The notes under the pieces were generated by a model that worked only from the letters and a program-made list of their open reading frames with translations, did no database searches and had not been told where the DNA came from. From assembly GCA_002375695.1 (NCBI GenBank), contig DFMO01000003.1, positions 360,062 through 424,061 of the forward strand: a DNA stretch of 64,000 bases, given 5' to 3'. This document shows positions 8,323-16,979 of this stretch, one piece after another (within the stretch, counting starts at the first letter, position 1; every line of letters begins with the position of its first letter). The position numbers and the translations under genes are program-made. Source of the stretch: Flavobacteriaceae bacterium UBA3591 (GTDB lineage: Bacteria > Bacteroidota > Bacteroidia > Flavobacteriales > Flavobacteriaceae).

Positions 8323-10731
8323 ATGAAAATAGTTTTAACCTATACATTTTGCCTTGTGGCAAATTTATTACTGGCTCAAAATTTTACCGTAGCTGGCAAG
8401 GTAACCGATACCAATAATACAAATCTCTCTTTTGTTAACGTATTGGTTTTTAATAGTGAAGACAAATCTCCAATTGCGGGAACTACCACAAACCATACAG
8501 GTGAATTTCAATTTAAAAATCTTGCCGCCGGAACATATCATTTTAATTTTAGTTATGTAGGGTTTAAAACGTTTAAAAAGGAAGTTATGGTATCTTCAAA
8601 CTTAAATTTAGATACTGTTGTTTTAACTGAAGCCGAAGAAACCTTAAACGAAACTGTAGTGGTTGGTAAAAAACCTACCATTGTAAAAACAAGCGGAAAG
8701 TTGGTGTTTAATGTGGAAAACACAACCTTAGCAGTGGGCAGCACTATGGATCTTTTAAAAAAGACCCCAGGCGTTGTAGTAATTGGCGAAAATATTCAAA
8801 TAAAATTTTCTTCTCCTGTAATTTACATAAACGGTAAACGGGTATACCTATCTGATTCTGAAGTTGTATCGCTTTTAGAAAATACCGATGCAAGCAATAT
8901 AAAGGCTATTGAAGTTATTACAAACCCCGATGCACAGTTTGATGCCGATGCGGGTACGGTGTTAAATATTATAACCACCAAAGCAATTTCTGTTGGTTAT
9001 AAAGGCGCTATAAATACCACCTATAGCCAAGGAATTTACCCAAAATTCAGTTTGGGAACTTCTCATTTTTATAAAAATAAGTGGCTTAATCTTTACGCTA
9101 GTTATACTTATAATAACAAAAAAGAATTTAAAGAAGATTTTCACAACATTCGGTATTTTGAACCTAATGAAATCACTACAAAATCTGTTTGGGATATTTA
9201 TTTTAGCCGTACTACCAAACAAGAAAACCACAATGGAAACCTAATTTTAGACTTTACTTTAGATGAAAATAATACTATTGGGTTAACATCTAATATTTCA
9301 ATAACACCTAAAAGCAATTACCACAACAACGGTAGGGCAACTATTTACAACGGTACAAATCAATTAGATTCTACAAATACCACCTTAAGTCACGTAGGGT
9401 TTTTAAAAGATAACTTTACTATGTCTTTAGAGTACAAACGAAAATTAAACGCTAAAGGCGCTACACTTTCGGCAGTTGTAAATTATATATATTTTAATCG
9501 AGACCAGGACCAAAGTGTAAGTACCAATTACTTTTTACCCAATAATGAGTTTATAAGAAATAATAGTTTTTTAAGCATGTCTGCCCAAAAGAATAACATA
9601 TTTACAGGGCAAGCCGATTTTGCTTCAGCTTTATTTGGAGGTAGCATAAAGGCCGGGGTTAAATTGAGCAATATTGATACAAAAAGTAAATTAAACTTTT
9701 ATATCACTGAAAATAATTCGCACGTATTTAGTAGTGACCGTTCAGACAATTTTAACTACAAAGAAAATATCTACGCCCAATATTTCAATTTTGAAAAGGA
9801 GTGGGATAAATGGAGCTTGGCTTTTGGTTTACGTGGTGAATATACGGTTATAGATGCTATTTCAAATAAATTGGGCGAAACGAGTTACCAAAGCTATTTT
9901 GATCTATTTCCTACCGCTTCGGTAAATTATACTATCAATGATAAAAACACAGTGGGATTATCTTACAATCGCAGTATAGAACGTCCGCGATACGAAAGTT
10001 TAAATCCGTTTAAATACTATATTACCGAAAATAATTACATAGGCGGAGACCCTAATTTGGTACCATCAATTAAAGATAAAATTACGTTAAGCTACTCGTA
10101 TAATAGCAATTGGATTTTTGATTTATACTATGAAAATGTATCGAATGAACTAAGTTATTTATCATTTCAGCACAACGAAAATCAAATTTTGCGAAGTGTA
10201 TATGCCAACTTAACAAACGCATATCAGTACAGTTTTGATATTGTTTATTACAAGTCGTTTAAACCGTGGTGGTACTTTCAAATAGTTACTTCTTCATTTT
10301 ATTTATCCAATAAATTTGAGGCTTTAGAAAGTTCGCAGCAATATTATACCAACGACACTTTTGGCCAGTATTTTCAAACCTATAACAGTTTTACGCTTTC
10401 AAAAGAAAAGAATATTACAGCAAGTCTTTCGGCACTATATATTTCAAACTTTGTCTTCGGAAATAGATACTTTAAAAACCAAAGCACTGTAAATATTTCA
10501 TTAAAAAAAGATCTTTGGGATAAACGGGCGAGTGTTTCGGTTAGTGTTGATGATTTGTTTAATTCTTTGAACAATGTAGCCTCTATGGCTAGATATTACA
10601 ATCAAGACAATCATTTTTATACCGATCAAGAAAATAGGCTCATACGCGTTGGGTTTAAATATAACTTTGGAAATGCGCGTCTTCGCGACAATAATAAAAC
10701 TATTGAAACTGCCGAAGGAGACAGATTGTAA
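8323..10731 (+). CDS. TonB-dependent-receptor-like outer membrane beta-barrel protein
   Basis: 802 aa. A signal peptide (cleavage near LLLAQ-NF) is followed by a CarboxypepD_reg-like beta-sandwich at about 22-105. A plug-like domain follows at about 115-215 (DLLKKTPGV, then YINGKRV), and a long barrel ends in aromatic strands with a final RVGFKYNFGNAR. The pattern matches the Bacteroidota outer membrane beta-barrel family rather than SusC, and no SusD partner is adjacent. The ligand is unknown. The gene is flanked by lepA (divergent) and dusB (same strand, 72 nt downstream). Confidence 0.88.
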   Translation: MKIVLTYTFCLVANLLLAQNFTVAGKVTDTNNTNLSFVNVLVFNSEDKSPIAGTTTNHTGEFQFKNLAAGTYHFNFSYVGFKTFKKEVMVSSNLNLDTVVLTEAEETLNETVVVGKKPTIVKTSGKLVFNVENTTLAVGSTMDLLKKTPGVVVIGENIQIKFSSPVIYINGKRVYLSDSEVVSLLENTDASNIKAIEVITNPDAQFDADAGTVLNIITTKAISVGYKGAINTTYSQGIYPKFSLGTSHFYKNKWLNLYASYTYNNKKEFKEDFHNIRYFEPNEITTKSVWDIYFSRTTKQENHNGNLILDFTLDENNTIGLTSNISITPKSNYHNNGRATIYNGTNQLDSTNTTLSHVGFLKDNFTMSLEYKRKLNAKGATLSAVVNYIYFNRDQDQSVSTNYFLPNNEFIRNNSFLSMSAQKNNIFTGQADFASALFGGSIKAGVKLSNIDTKSKLNFYITENNSHVFSSDRSDNFNYKENIYAQYFNFEKEWDKWSLAFGLRGEYTVIDAISNKLGETSYQSYFDLFPTASVNYTINDKNTVGLSYNRSIERPRYESLNPFKYYITENNYIGGDPNLVPSIKDKITLSYSYNSNWIFDLYYENVSNELSYLSFQHNENQILRSVYANLTNAYQYSFDIVYYKSFKPWWYFQIVTSSFYLSNKFEALESSQQYYTNDTFGQYFQTYNSFTLSKEKNITASLSALYISNFVFGNRYFKNQSTVNISLKKDLWDKRASVSVSVDDLFNSLNNVASMARYYNQDNHFYTDQENRLIRVGFKYNFGNARLRDNNKTIETAEGDRL

Positions 10732-10775
10732 AATTCACCAAACTTTTATATACATTTAATTAACTGAGTATTTAC

Positions 10776-10783
10776 TACTTTTG
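10776..10783 (+). promoter_or_regulatory. -7 promoter box upstream of dusB
   Basis: TACTTTTG matches TAnnTTTG and sits 20 nt before the proposed TTG start of dusB. No clear TTG -33 element was found at the expected distance. Confidence 0.45.
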
Positions 10784-10803
10784 CAGTTCTAAAAACAATT
10801 GAA

Positions 10804-11796
10804 TTGCCAAAAATAGGAAACATACAACTGCCAGACTTTCCATTGTTGTTAGCACCCATGGAAGATGTGAGCGACCCACCGTTTCGTGCACTTTGTAAAG
10901 AACAAGGCGCCGATGTGGTATTTACTGAATTTATCTCTTCGGAGGGGCTCATTCGCGATGCTGCCAAAAGCGTAATGAAGCTCGATATATACGAAAAAGA
11001 ACGCCCCGTGGGCATTCAAATTTTTGGTGCCGTTTTAGAATCTATGCTTCGCAGTGTAGAAATAGTGGAAGCCAGTGGCCCAGATATCATTGATATTAAC
11101 TTTGGCTGTCCGGTTAAAAAAGTAGTTTCTAAAGGTGCAGGGGCTGGTATTTTAAAAGATATTGATTTAATGGTAAGCCTTACCGAAGCAATGGTAAAGC
11201 ACACAAAATTGCCCGTAACGGTAAAAACGCGTTTGGGTTGGGATCACGATTCAATTAAAATTGTTGAGGTTGCCGAACGTTTGCAAGATGTAGGCTGTCA
11301 AGCCATCTCCATTCACGGTCGCACCCGTGCCCAGATGTATAAAGGCGATGCCGATTGGAAACCTATTGCCGAAGTAAAAAACAATCCGCGTATGCATATT
11401 CCTGTATTTGGAAATGGCGATGTAGACACGCCCGAAAAGGCAATGGAAATGCGCGATAAATACGGGCTAGATGGTGCAATGATAGGCCGTGCCAGCATTG
11501 GTTACCCGTGGTTTTTTAAAGAAGTAAAACACTATTTTAAAACAGGCAAACACTTGCCGCCCCCCACGATGCAAGAACGTGTGGAAGCTGCCCGTCGCCA
11601 CTTACAAATGGCTATAGATTGGAAAGGCGAAAAACTAGGTGTTTTTGAAACCCGCCGCCATTATACAAACTATTTTAAAGGTATTCCCAACTTTAAGGAA
11701 TACCGAATGAAAATGGTTACAAGCGATGATTCTGCCTCCGTTTTTGAAGCTTTTGAGGAGGTTTTGGAAGTGTTTGGGGATTATGAGTTTGCTTAA
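10804..11796 (+). CDS. dusB: tRNA-dihydrouridine synthase
   Basis: 330 aa from a TTG start at 10804; no ATG precedes the conserved block LLLAPMEDVSDPPFR, so a TTG start is the best choice. This flavoenzyme reduces specific uridines in the tRNA D-loop. Visible motifs are the FMN-binding APMEDVSD (17-24), the catalytic Cys102 in NFGCPVKKV, and the TIM-barrel phosphate site IGRASIGYPW. The last 12 codons (EVLEVFGDYEFA, then TAA) are nearly repeated 2.6 kb downstream at 14436-14471, which suggests that a cassette inserted at the 3' end of this gene. Confidence 0.95.
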   Translation: MPKIGNIQLPDFPLLLAPMEDVSDPPFRALCKEQGADVVFTEFISSEGLIRDAAKSVMKLDIYEKERPVGIQIFGAVLESMLRSVEIVEASGPDIIDINFGCPVKKVVSKGAGAGILKDIDLMVSLTEAMVKHTKLPVTVKTRLGWDHDSIKIVEVAERLQDVGCQAISIHGRTRAQMYKGDADWKPIAEVKNNPRMHIPVFGNGDVDTPEKAMEMRDKYGLDGAMIGRASIGYPWFFKEVKHYFKTGKHLPPPTMQERVEAARRHLQMAIDWKGEKLGVFETRRHYTNYFKGIPNFKEYRMKMVTSDDSASVFEAFEEVLEVFGDYEFA

Positions 11797-11812
11797 ACCT
11801 TACTTAATAAAA

Positions 11813-11841
11813 AAAACCTTCCTAACTAAAAGGAAGGTTTT
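11813..11841. terminator. bidirectional terminator after dusB
   Basis: 11-bp stem AAAACCTTCCT / AGGAAGGTTTT with a 7-nt loop, between the convergent dusB and lipoprotein genes. Confidence 0.8.
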
Positions 11842-11860
11842 AAGGATTGTTCCAATTATT

Positions 11861-12373
11861 TTACTTTTGGATTGTGATGTACCACGGTCTTTCGATATAA
11901 TTATCGGGATCGTTGAAGCGTTGAAGCAGTGTATCATTTTTAAAAATATCGAAATAACGGAAATCTGGATATCTAGAGCTGTCTCTGCTACGAAGCGTAT
12001 CAATTTCGGTAATGCCTTGATATCGCAGTAAAAGCAATGTGTTGGATACCCATTCTGTTCCAGGCTCCGGTTCATTACTACCTCCTCCAGAACTAACACC
12101 TATTTCAAAAGGACCAAATACAGTTTTTCCGAAAATATCCGTATCGATAGGCAATTGAAACCAATCACCGTTATAAACCAGCTGTCCTTCTTCATTAAGA
12201 TACCCTCCTTTTGCTTCAATCTCACCCTCGTTAAACGAGGTTCCATCAGATTTTTGTAAATCCAAATAAACATTGTATGTCAGAAGATCGCCACCACTAG
12301 GCAAGTTTTCTTCTTTGTTGCATGCTAAAATCATTATTATAGAAAATATAGATAATATATAAATTGTTTTCAT
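11861..12373 (-). CDS. lipoprotein of unknown function in the dusB-adjacent cassette
   Basis: 170 aa with a signal and lipobox MILAC (Cys18), then NKEEN. The mature part is predicted to be beta-rich and contains a low-complexity linker (SSGGGSNEPEPG) near residue 100. No family is recognised. It begins 4 nt after the stop of the M43 protease gene, so the two are very likely co-transcribed and may act together at the surface. Both lie inside the segment bounded by dusB and its duplicated tail. Confidence 0.75.
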   Translation of the reverse strand: MKTIYILSIFSIIMILACNKEENLPSGGDLLTYNVYLDLQKSDGTSFNEGEIEAKGGYLNEEGQLVYNGDWFQLPIDTDIFGKTVFGPFEIGVSSGGGSNEPEPGTEWVSNTLLLLRYQGITEIDTLRSRDSSRYPDFRYFDIFKNDTLLQRFNDPDNYIERPWYITIQK

Positions 12374-12377
12374 AACG

Positions 12378-14273
12378 TTAATTTTTAATGATTAATTTTT
12401 TATTAAAAGTTTCTGTTGTTCCTTCCAGTTTTACATAATAAATACCATCTGGATAATTTTGGACATCTATTGAAAAAGAATCTTCAATTATTTCAGTTTT
12501 TAAACAAAATGATTGCCCCAAAGAGTTAAAAAGATGTACATTATATTGTTCATTACTCGGTGGTACAATAGTAATGGTTGTGTTTGCAGGGTTGGGGTAT
12601 AACAACATATCTGCGACCTTCTCGAGAGGTTTAATTCCATTTTTCCCCACTGGTTTGTCATCGTTAGCGAAACACTGCTGTTCGGGCGGCGGCGGATCAC
12701 CGTGAACAATTGTTTTTTGGGCATATACCGCGTTAGAACAAACATTGGTTAATTGTAGATTTAGAATTGTTTGGTTCGATGGATGTAGTGTCAGTTGGAC
12801 TTGTACTTGATTGGTATATTGACCAGAAATTATTGTTCCATTTGTAACACTCCAAAAATAGTTGGCGTTTGAAAGGTTTGGAGCTGTATATGTATAAGTG
12901 AAATATGGACACGCTTGGTCGTAGCCGTCAATTTCAATATCTCCTAGATTTAAGATAGTTTTCTTAGCAGTCTTTGAACCACAACTGGGCGTAACTCGTA
13001 TTACACCACCATACCCACTTACTGCTTCAATAGTTATGCTATTTGTTCCTTGGCCGCTCAAAATATTCATATTATATGGTACTTCCCAAGTATAGCCGGA
13101 CACACCAGGCAATGAATTAACCGAAAAAGTGGTGTTTTGGTTACTACAAACAGCATTGGGACCAGAAATATTGAAAGTTGGATAATTGATTCCTATACCG
13201 CCAATATAGCCATACATTTTACCCACTTGTAATGGGGAAAAATAATTTCGACAATTAAATGTTGAATAACTCATAATATTTGCCGTCATGGGTGTCCAAT
13301 TATCGCCCCAATTATCTTGCCCTCCAACAGATGGATTATAAGTACAACTTGAAGGATATAGATAGGAGAAAGGAATCCTATTCTCTCTCCTAACTCCGGG
13401 ATCAGCTTCTGTATCACAAAGTTGATCACCATTTTCCTCACATTTCCTATTATCAAGAGTTCCTATGCAAAAAAGACCTTGTCTTTTGGAGCGATCTACT
13501 GCTTCTTGATAGCAATTTCCTGCACTTTCATTGTAGTCCTGATTTGATTGACGTGCATTATCATGGGTATGCCTTAAACCTAAATTATGCCCAATCTCAT
13601 GTCCTAGAACATTTCCTACGGTAGCAACTGAAAAACCAACAGTTTCAACAGCACAGGAATATGGGGTTGTTCCCCATGGCAAATAAGCCTTTCCGCCCCA
13701 AATTTCATTTGGTGGTGGAGCAGAACTTATAACAAAATGAACGTTAATCGCACCAGGGGTTTTATTATTTGCCGTGTAGGTACTGAAATATTGATCTCCG
13801 AAATTAGTATAATTACTGTTGTTGATGATACTAATATCACAGAGCAGGTAAAATCGTATATTGGTGTTTGCAGTAAAAAGTGTATTAAGTTGGTCAACAA
13901 CATCATACACATCACTTTGATAAATGTTGCCGGTACCATTGTTATTTCTATAAATCCAAGCTTTAATGGGAATTTCATAATATGTACTAATCCCTTTAAA
14001 CATTTCAGAATTCATAAGGGGCATAGTCTCCATACTATCTAATTTATCCAAATAGTCTTTGTCAATGTTTACATTGTTCTCTATTAACAAATCAACTATT
14101 TTTTGATTGGAGCCATAAAATTTATCCAATTTGTATTCTTCAGGGCCTATTACAGTTCCACATCCAAGAGAAGTTTCTCGATGATTTTGGGCTAAGAGGG
14201 CAAGAGGAATTAATAATAAAAAAGACAATAACCATCTTTTTAAAAAGCGGGGGGGGGGTAAGTTTTTTCCCAT
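12378..14273 (-). CDS. secreted M43 (pappalysin-like) zinc metalloprotease with T9SS sorting domain
   Basis: 631 aa. A signal peptide at about 11-29 (ending ALLAQ) precedes a metalloprotease domain with the extended zinc motif HEIGHNLGLRH (His225, Glu226, His229, His235) and a Met-turn NIMSYST. Residues about 360-540 resemble PKD/Ig-like repeats. The last 75 residues are a type A T9SS sorting domain (LYPNPANTTI, then GIYYVKL, ending KKLIIKN), which predicts export and surface attachment or release by the type IX system. Codons 6-9 are encoded by a run of 10 C (PPP-R), where slippage would destroy the frame. An 8-bp inverted repeat (14279-14305) lies just before the ATG. It is the upstream member of a pair with the lipoprotein gene. 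Confidence 0.92.
   Translation of the reverse strand: MGKNLPPPRFLKRWLLSFLLLIPLALLAQNHRETSLGCGTVIGPEEYKLDKFYGSNQKIVDLLIENNVNIDKDYLDKLDSMETMPLMNSEMFKGISTYYEIPIKAWIYRNNNGTGNIYQSDVYDVVDQLNTLFTANTNIRFYLLCDISIINNSNYTNFGDQYFSTYTANNKTPGAINVHFVISSAPPPNEIWGGKAYLPWGTTPYSCAVETVGFSVATVGNVLGHEIGHNLGLRHTHDNARQSNQDYNESAGNCYQEAVDRSKRQGLFCIGTLDNRKCEENGDQLCDTEADPGVRRENRIPFSYLYPSSCTYNPSVGGQDNWGDNWTPMTANIMSYSTFNCRNYFSPLQVGKMYGYIGGIGINYPTFNISGPNAVCSNQNTTFSVNSLPGVSGYTWEVPYNMNILSGQGTNSITIEAVSGYGGVIRVTPSCGSKTAKKTILNLGDIEIDGYDQACPYFTYTYTAPNLSNANYFWSVTNGTIISGQYTNQVQVQLTLHPSNQTILNLQLTNVCSNAVYAQKTIVHGDPPPPEQQCFANDDKPVGKNGIKPLEKVADMLLYPNPANTTITIVPPSNEQYNVHLFNSLGQSFCLKTEIIEDSFSIDVQNYPDGIYYVKLEGTTETFNKKLIIKN
14249..14258. 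repeat. poly-G/poly-C tract (10 bases) inside the start of the M43 protease gene
   Basis: Ten consecutive G on the plus strand, corresponding to codons 6-9 of the protease. Loss of one base would give a stop (TAA) three codons beyond the tract. Such a tract is striking in this AT-rich sequence. Confidence 0.8.
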
Positions 14274-14278
14274 AACTT

Positions 14279-14305
14279 AGAAATTTAAAGATTAATAAAA
14301 TTTCT
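14279..14305 (-). promoter_or_regulatory. inverted repeat in the leader of the M43 protease gene
   Basis: Perfect 8-bp arms AGAAATTT and AAATTTCT with an 11-nt spacer, ending 6 nt before the start codon. It could be a leader hairpin or an operator. The remaining stretch to 14435 is AT-rich with no recognisable element. Confidence 0.45.
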
Positions 14306-14435
14306 AGGGAGTTAAGATTTTATAAAAATAAGGACTTATTCGATATAAACCTAAATAAATCAGGTAAAAAAGACAAATTCATTCTATATTCTCAACCTTT
14401 AACATAATAAATACTTAATGTGAAGAAATCTTGCC

Positions 14436-14471
14436 GTTTTGGAAACTTTTGGTGATTATGAGTTTGCCTAG
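14436..14471 (+). pseudogene. duplicated dusB 3' tail (11 codons plus stop)
   Basis: 30 of 36 bases match the last 36 bases of dusB (11761-11796). The remnant reads VLETFGDYEFA and a TAG stop, against VLEVFGDYEFA and TAA in dusB. It overlaps the last 4 bases of the convergent ABC permease gene. This is the layout expected if dusB originally ended here, before the intervening 2.6 kb arrived. It could be an attachment-site-like duplication. Confidence 0.8.
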
Positions 14472-15673
14472 ACTAATAATTTTTCCCTAACCCTGCTCGA
14501 GGCAATTTTTGAAGCGATAATGCCTAAAATAGTTATCGTTACAAAAACAATCAGAATATTTAGCAACTCCAATTTCACGGGATATGGCAATGTGCTGGTT
14601 ATTGCCACGAACTCAAATTTTAGTTGTGCCAGTACGGCAATGATTCCCAAGAAAATCCCCAACAAACCGCCAAGCACGGTCATTAGCGTTCCCTGCATAA
14701 AAAAGATGCGGCGTATTTCAGGCAACGAAGCCCCCATATTGTAGAGTGTTTTTATATTTTTCCGCTTGTCCAAAACCATCATTATTATGGAGCCAATAAC
14801 GTTGAAAAGCGCAATGATCAAAACCAAAGTGAAGATTAAATAAACCGCAATGTTTTCGGTATTCAGCATTTTATAAAGTGCATCGTTTTGTTGAATTCTA
14901 TTTTTTAAAAGAATTTCCTTGGGAAAGATTTTTTCAATTTCTGCCCGTACATTTTCTTCGGAAGCCGTAGGCAGTAATTTCATTTCTATAGAAGATACCG
15001 TTGTACTGTCTAACGACAACAATTGGCGGGCAAAAGCTATATCAGAAAAAACGTATTTTGAATCTAAGTCTTCATTAACTTGATACACACCCGATACTAC
15101 TACGCGCGCTTTATTAAAAGCATCTGTTGGGTCTAATACATTAATTTGTCCGGTGCCTGGTTTGGGAACATAAATTTCTAAAGGTTCGCCGTAATCGCGT
15201 ACACCCAACGATAGTTTTGCGATGGTTGCAAGCCCTACAACCACTTCGTTTTGGTGCGACAACAACCAATTGCCATAATACACAATGCTATCTAATTGTG
15301 TTACATTGCCGTAGTTTAAATCTACTCCTTTTATATATGCAATATGGTTTTTTGCTTTGTAATGAAGAAAAACTCTTTCTTCAATTATTTCAGAAAACGA
15401 TGCAACGCCGTCAATATTTTTAAGTTGTTCTTTTTGAGCTTTTGAAAAGTTTATTGTTTTCCCTTTTTCGGGATAAATTTTAAGGTCGCTATCAAAAACA
15501 TTTGTAAACTGAAGGCTAAAATCTTTTAAACCCGAAAACCCCGAAAGTACTATAAATAATGACATTGCACCTACAACTACGCCCACGGCGGCAATACCAG
15601 TAATGATATTAATTGCATTGTTGCTACTTTTTGAAAACAAATAGCGTTTGGCGATGTAGAGCGAAAAATTCAA
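14468..15673 (-). CDS. ABC transporter permease, FtsX/LolC-LolE type
   Basis: 401 aa inner-membrane protein. It has one N-terminal membrane segment (about 20-45, with AAVGVVVGAMSLFIVLSGF), a large periplasmic MacB-like domain, then three C-terminal segments (ENIAVYLIFTLVLIIALFNV and two more). This is the LolC/LolE topology of lipoprotein-releasing exporters, although substrate assignment is inference. It starts 1 nt after the rbfA stop, so it is translated from an rbfA operon. No cognate ATPase is adjacent. Confidence 0.9.
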   Translation of the reverse strand: MNFSLYIAKRYLFSKSSNNAINIITGIAAVGVVVGAMSLFIVLSGFSGLKDFSLQFTNVFDSDLKIYPEKGKTINFSKAQKEQLKNIDGVASFSEIIEERVFLHYKAKNHIAYIKGVDLNYGNVTQLDSIVYYGNWLLSHQNEVVVGLATIAKLSLGVRDYGEPLEIYVPKPGTGQINVLDPTDAFNKARVVVSGVYQVNEDLDSKYVFSDIAFARQLLSLDSTTVSSIEMKLLPTASEENVRAEIEKIFPKEILLKNRIQQNDALYKMLNTENIAVYLIFTLVLIIALFNVIGSIIMMVLDKRKNIKTLYNMGASLPEIRRIFFMQGTLMTVLGGLLGIFLGIIAVLAQLKFEFVAITSTLPYPVKLELLNILIVFVTITILGIIASKIASSRVREKLLV

Positions 15674-15674
15674 G

Positions 15675-16070
15675 CTACTTTTTTTTGCGTTTTGGGAGTA
15701 AATCTGGGTTTTTTAACGGGTTGTCCTCGCCTTTTACGGCTCTATCAATTTTTTCAATATACTCGAGCGAATCATCGTTATAAAATGATAATTCGGGCAT
15801 TTTACGAAGTTGATTTTTTGTGAGCTGAGCAATTTTATGTTTAATAGTTGGCTTCACTTTATTTAACTCTTCTACAATAGCATTGGCATTATTTGCAGGA
15901 AACACGCTTACGTAAACTTTCGAAATAGAAAGATCTGTAGTTACAGTTACTTTACTTACCGAAATAATAATATTGCTATGTCCGGCTTCGCGAAACATAT
16001 TTTGAACCACGTTGGCGAGATCAGTCTGTAAAACACTCGCAATTTTCTTTTGTCTATTACTTTCTTCCAT
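15675..16070 (-). CDS. rbfA: 30S ribosome-binding factor A
   Basis: 131 aa from ATG at 16070. A frame extends to 16088, but RbfA proteins begin close to the motif NRQKKIASVLQ, and a TAnnTTTG-like box (16075-16082) overlaps the extension, so the shorter start is preferred. The KH-like fold is recognised from the strand DLSISKVYVSVFP and the helix RKMPELSFYNDDSLEYIEKID. RbfA assists 16S rRNA 5'-end processing and late 30S assembly, especially in the cold. It is the first gene of a two-gene unit with the ABC permease. Confidence 0.93.
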   Translation of the reverse strand: MEESNRQKKIASVLQTDLANVVQNMFREAGHSNIIISVSKVTVTTDLSISKVYVSVFPANNANAIVEELNKVKPTIKHKIAQLTKNQLRKMPELSFYNDDSLEYIEKIDRAVKGEDNPLKNPDLLPKRKKK

Positions 16071-16231
16071 AGTGCAAAAATAGAACATTAAATATTAAGG
16101 ACTGTTAAGGACTCCCCAAGCTTATTTAATTTCAATTGTATTTTAATTGTATTTTTGAAACTAAAATTAAGCTATAAAATTACAAACTGTTTTACCGCAA
16201 TAGATTTTATTGCCAAAAGATAGGTTTTACT

Positions 16232-16639
16232 ATGGAAAAAATAGAACATATAGGCATAGCCGTAAAAAGTCTGCAAAACGCCAACCAAGTGTATAAAGCG
16301 CTGTTAGGTAGCGAACCTTACAAAAGCGAACGAGTGGAAAGCGAAGGCGTAGAAACCTCTTTTTTTAAATGCGGAGAAAGCAAAATTGAACTTTTAGAAG
16401 CTTTAAACCCAGAAAGCCCAATTGCAAAGTTTATCGAAAAGCGGGGAGAGGGTATTCATCACATTGCTTTTGCTGTAAATGATATTTATGCCGAAATAGA
16501 ACGTTTAAAAAACGAAGGTTTTAAAATTTTAAACGAAACACCCAAAAAAGGAGCCGATAATAAATTAGTGGCATTTCTGCATCCTAAATCTGCCAATGGC
16601 GTGTTAGTAGAGTTATGTCAAGAAATTGAGAATAACTAA
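16232..16639 (+). CDS. mce: methylmalonyl-CoA epimerase
   Basis: 135 aa, vicinal-oxygen-chelate fold. Metal ligands are visible as His6 in EKIEHIGIAV, the His pair in GIHHIAFAV and the Glu in VLVELCQE. The enzyme interconverts (R)- and (S)-methylmalonyl-CoA in propionate and branched-chain metabolism, upstream of methylmalonyl-CoA mutase (not in this window). Its length matches the family. It lies alone between the rbfA operon (divergent) and the tRNA gene. Confidence 0.93.
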   Translation: MEKIEHIGIAVKSLQNANQVYKALLGSEPYKSERVESEGVETSFFKCGESKIELLEALNPESPIAKFIEKRGEGIHHIAFAVNDIYAEIERLKNEGFKILNETPKKGADNKLVAFLHPKSANGVLVELCQEIENN

Positions 16640-16647
16640 AAATAGTT

Positions 16648-16677
16648 TTGTGGTATTTAGAAAGTGTTTTACCTTTG
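16648..16677 (+). promoter_or_regulatory. promoter of the tRNA gene
   Basis: TTG at 16648-16650, a 19-nt spacer, then TACCTTTG at 16670-16677, a full match to the Bacteroidota TTG/TAnnTTTG consensus. The predicted transcript would begin with a small hairpin (AAATCC / GGATTT, 16686-16706). Confidence 0.75.
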
Positions 16678-16754
16678 CAAACCTTAAATCCACCCTTTGC
16701 GGATTTTGCATTAACTTAAGAAGTATAAGTTAATTGAAATTTTGATTTATAAAC

Positions 16755-16828
16755 GGTCCCATAGCTCAGCTGGTTAGAGCACCTGACTCATAATCAGGGG
16801 GTCCATGGTTCGAGCCCATGTGGGACCA
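16755..16828 (+). tRNA. tRNA with CAU anticodon (elongator Met, or Ile2 if modified to lysidine)
   Basis: 74 nt cloverleaf: acceptor stem GGTCCCA/TGGGACC, D-arm GCTC/GAGC, anticodon stem CCTGA/TCAGG with loop CTCATAA (anticodon at 16789-16791), and T-arm CATGG/CCATG with TTCGAGC. The discriminator base is A and CCA is not encoded. The anticodon stem lacks the GGG/CCC pairs of initiator tRNA. The Met or Ile2 identity cannot be settled by eye. Confidence 0.93.
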
Positions 16829-16979
16829 CTTTTTTTGCAAAATAAAGTTGTAATTTTTTTAATACAATTTATTTTAGCGTAAAGAGTTATTACAAGTAAT
16901 ATTGTATATTTTTTAGCGAAAACTAAAAATTACTTATTTTAGATTTTTATTGGCAAACCCCAATCTATAACTCTGCTTA

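Noticed and set aside
11861..14273. Insertion sequence or phage cassette next to dusB
   Set aside because: No transposase, integrase or terminal inverted repeats are seen. Only the duplicated dusB tail supports insertion, so it is reported as a cassette and not as a mobile element.
16755..16828. Initiator tRNA-fMet
   Set aside because: The anticodon stem is CCTGA/TCAGG, without the three G-C pairs, and the first acceptor pair G1-C72 is matched, unlike initiator tRNAs.
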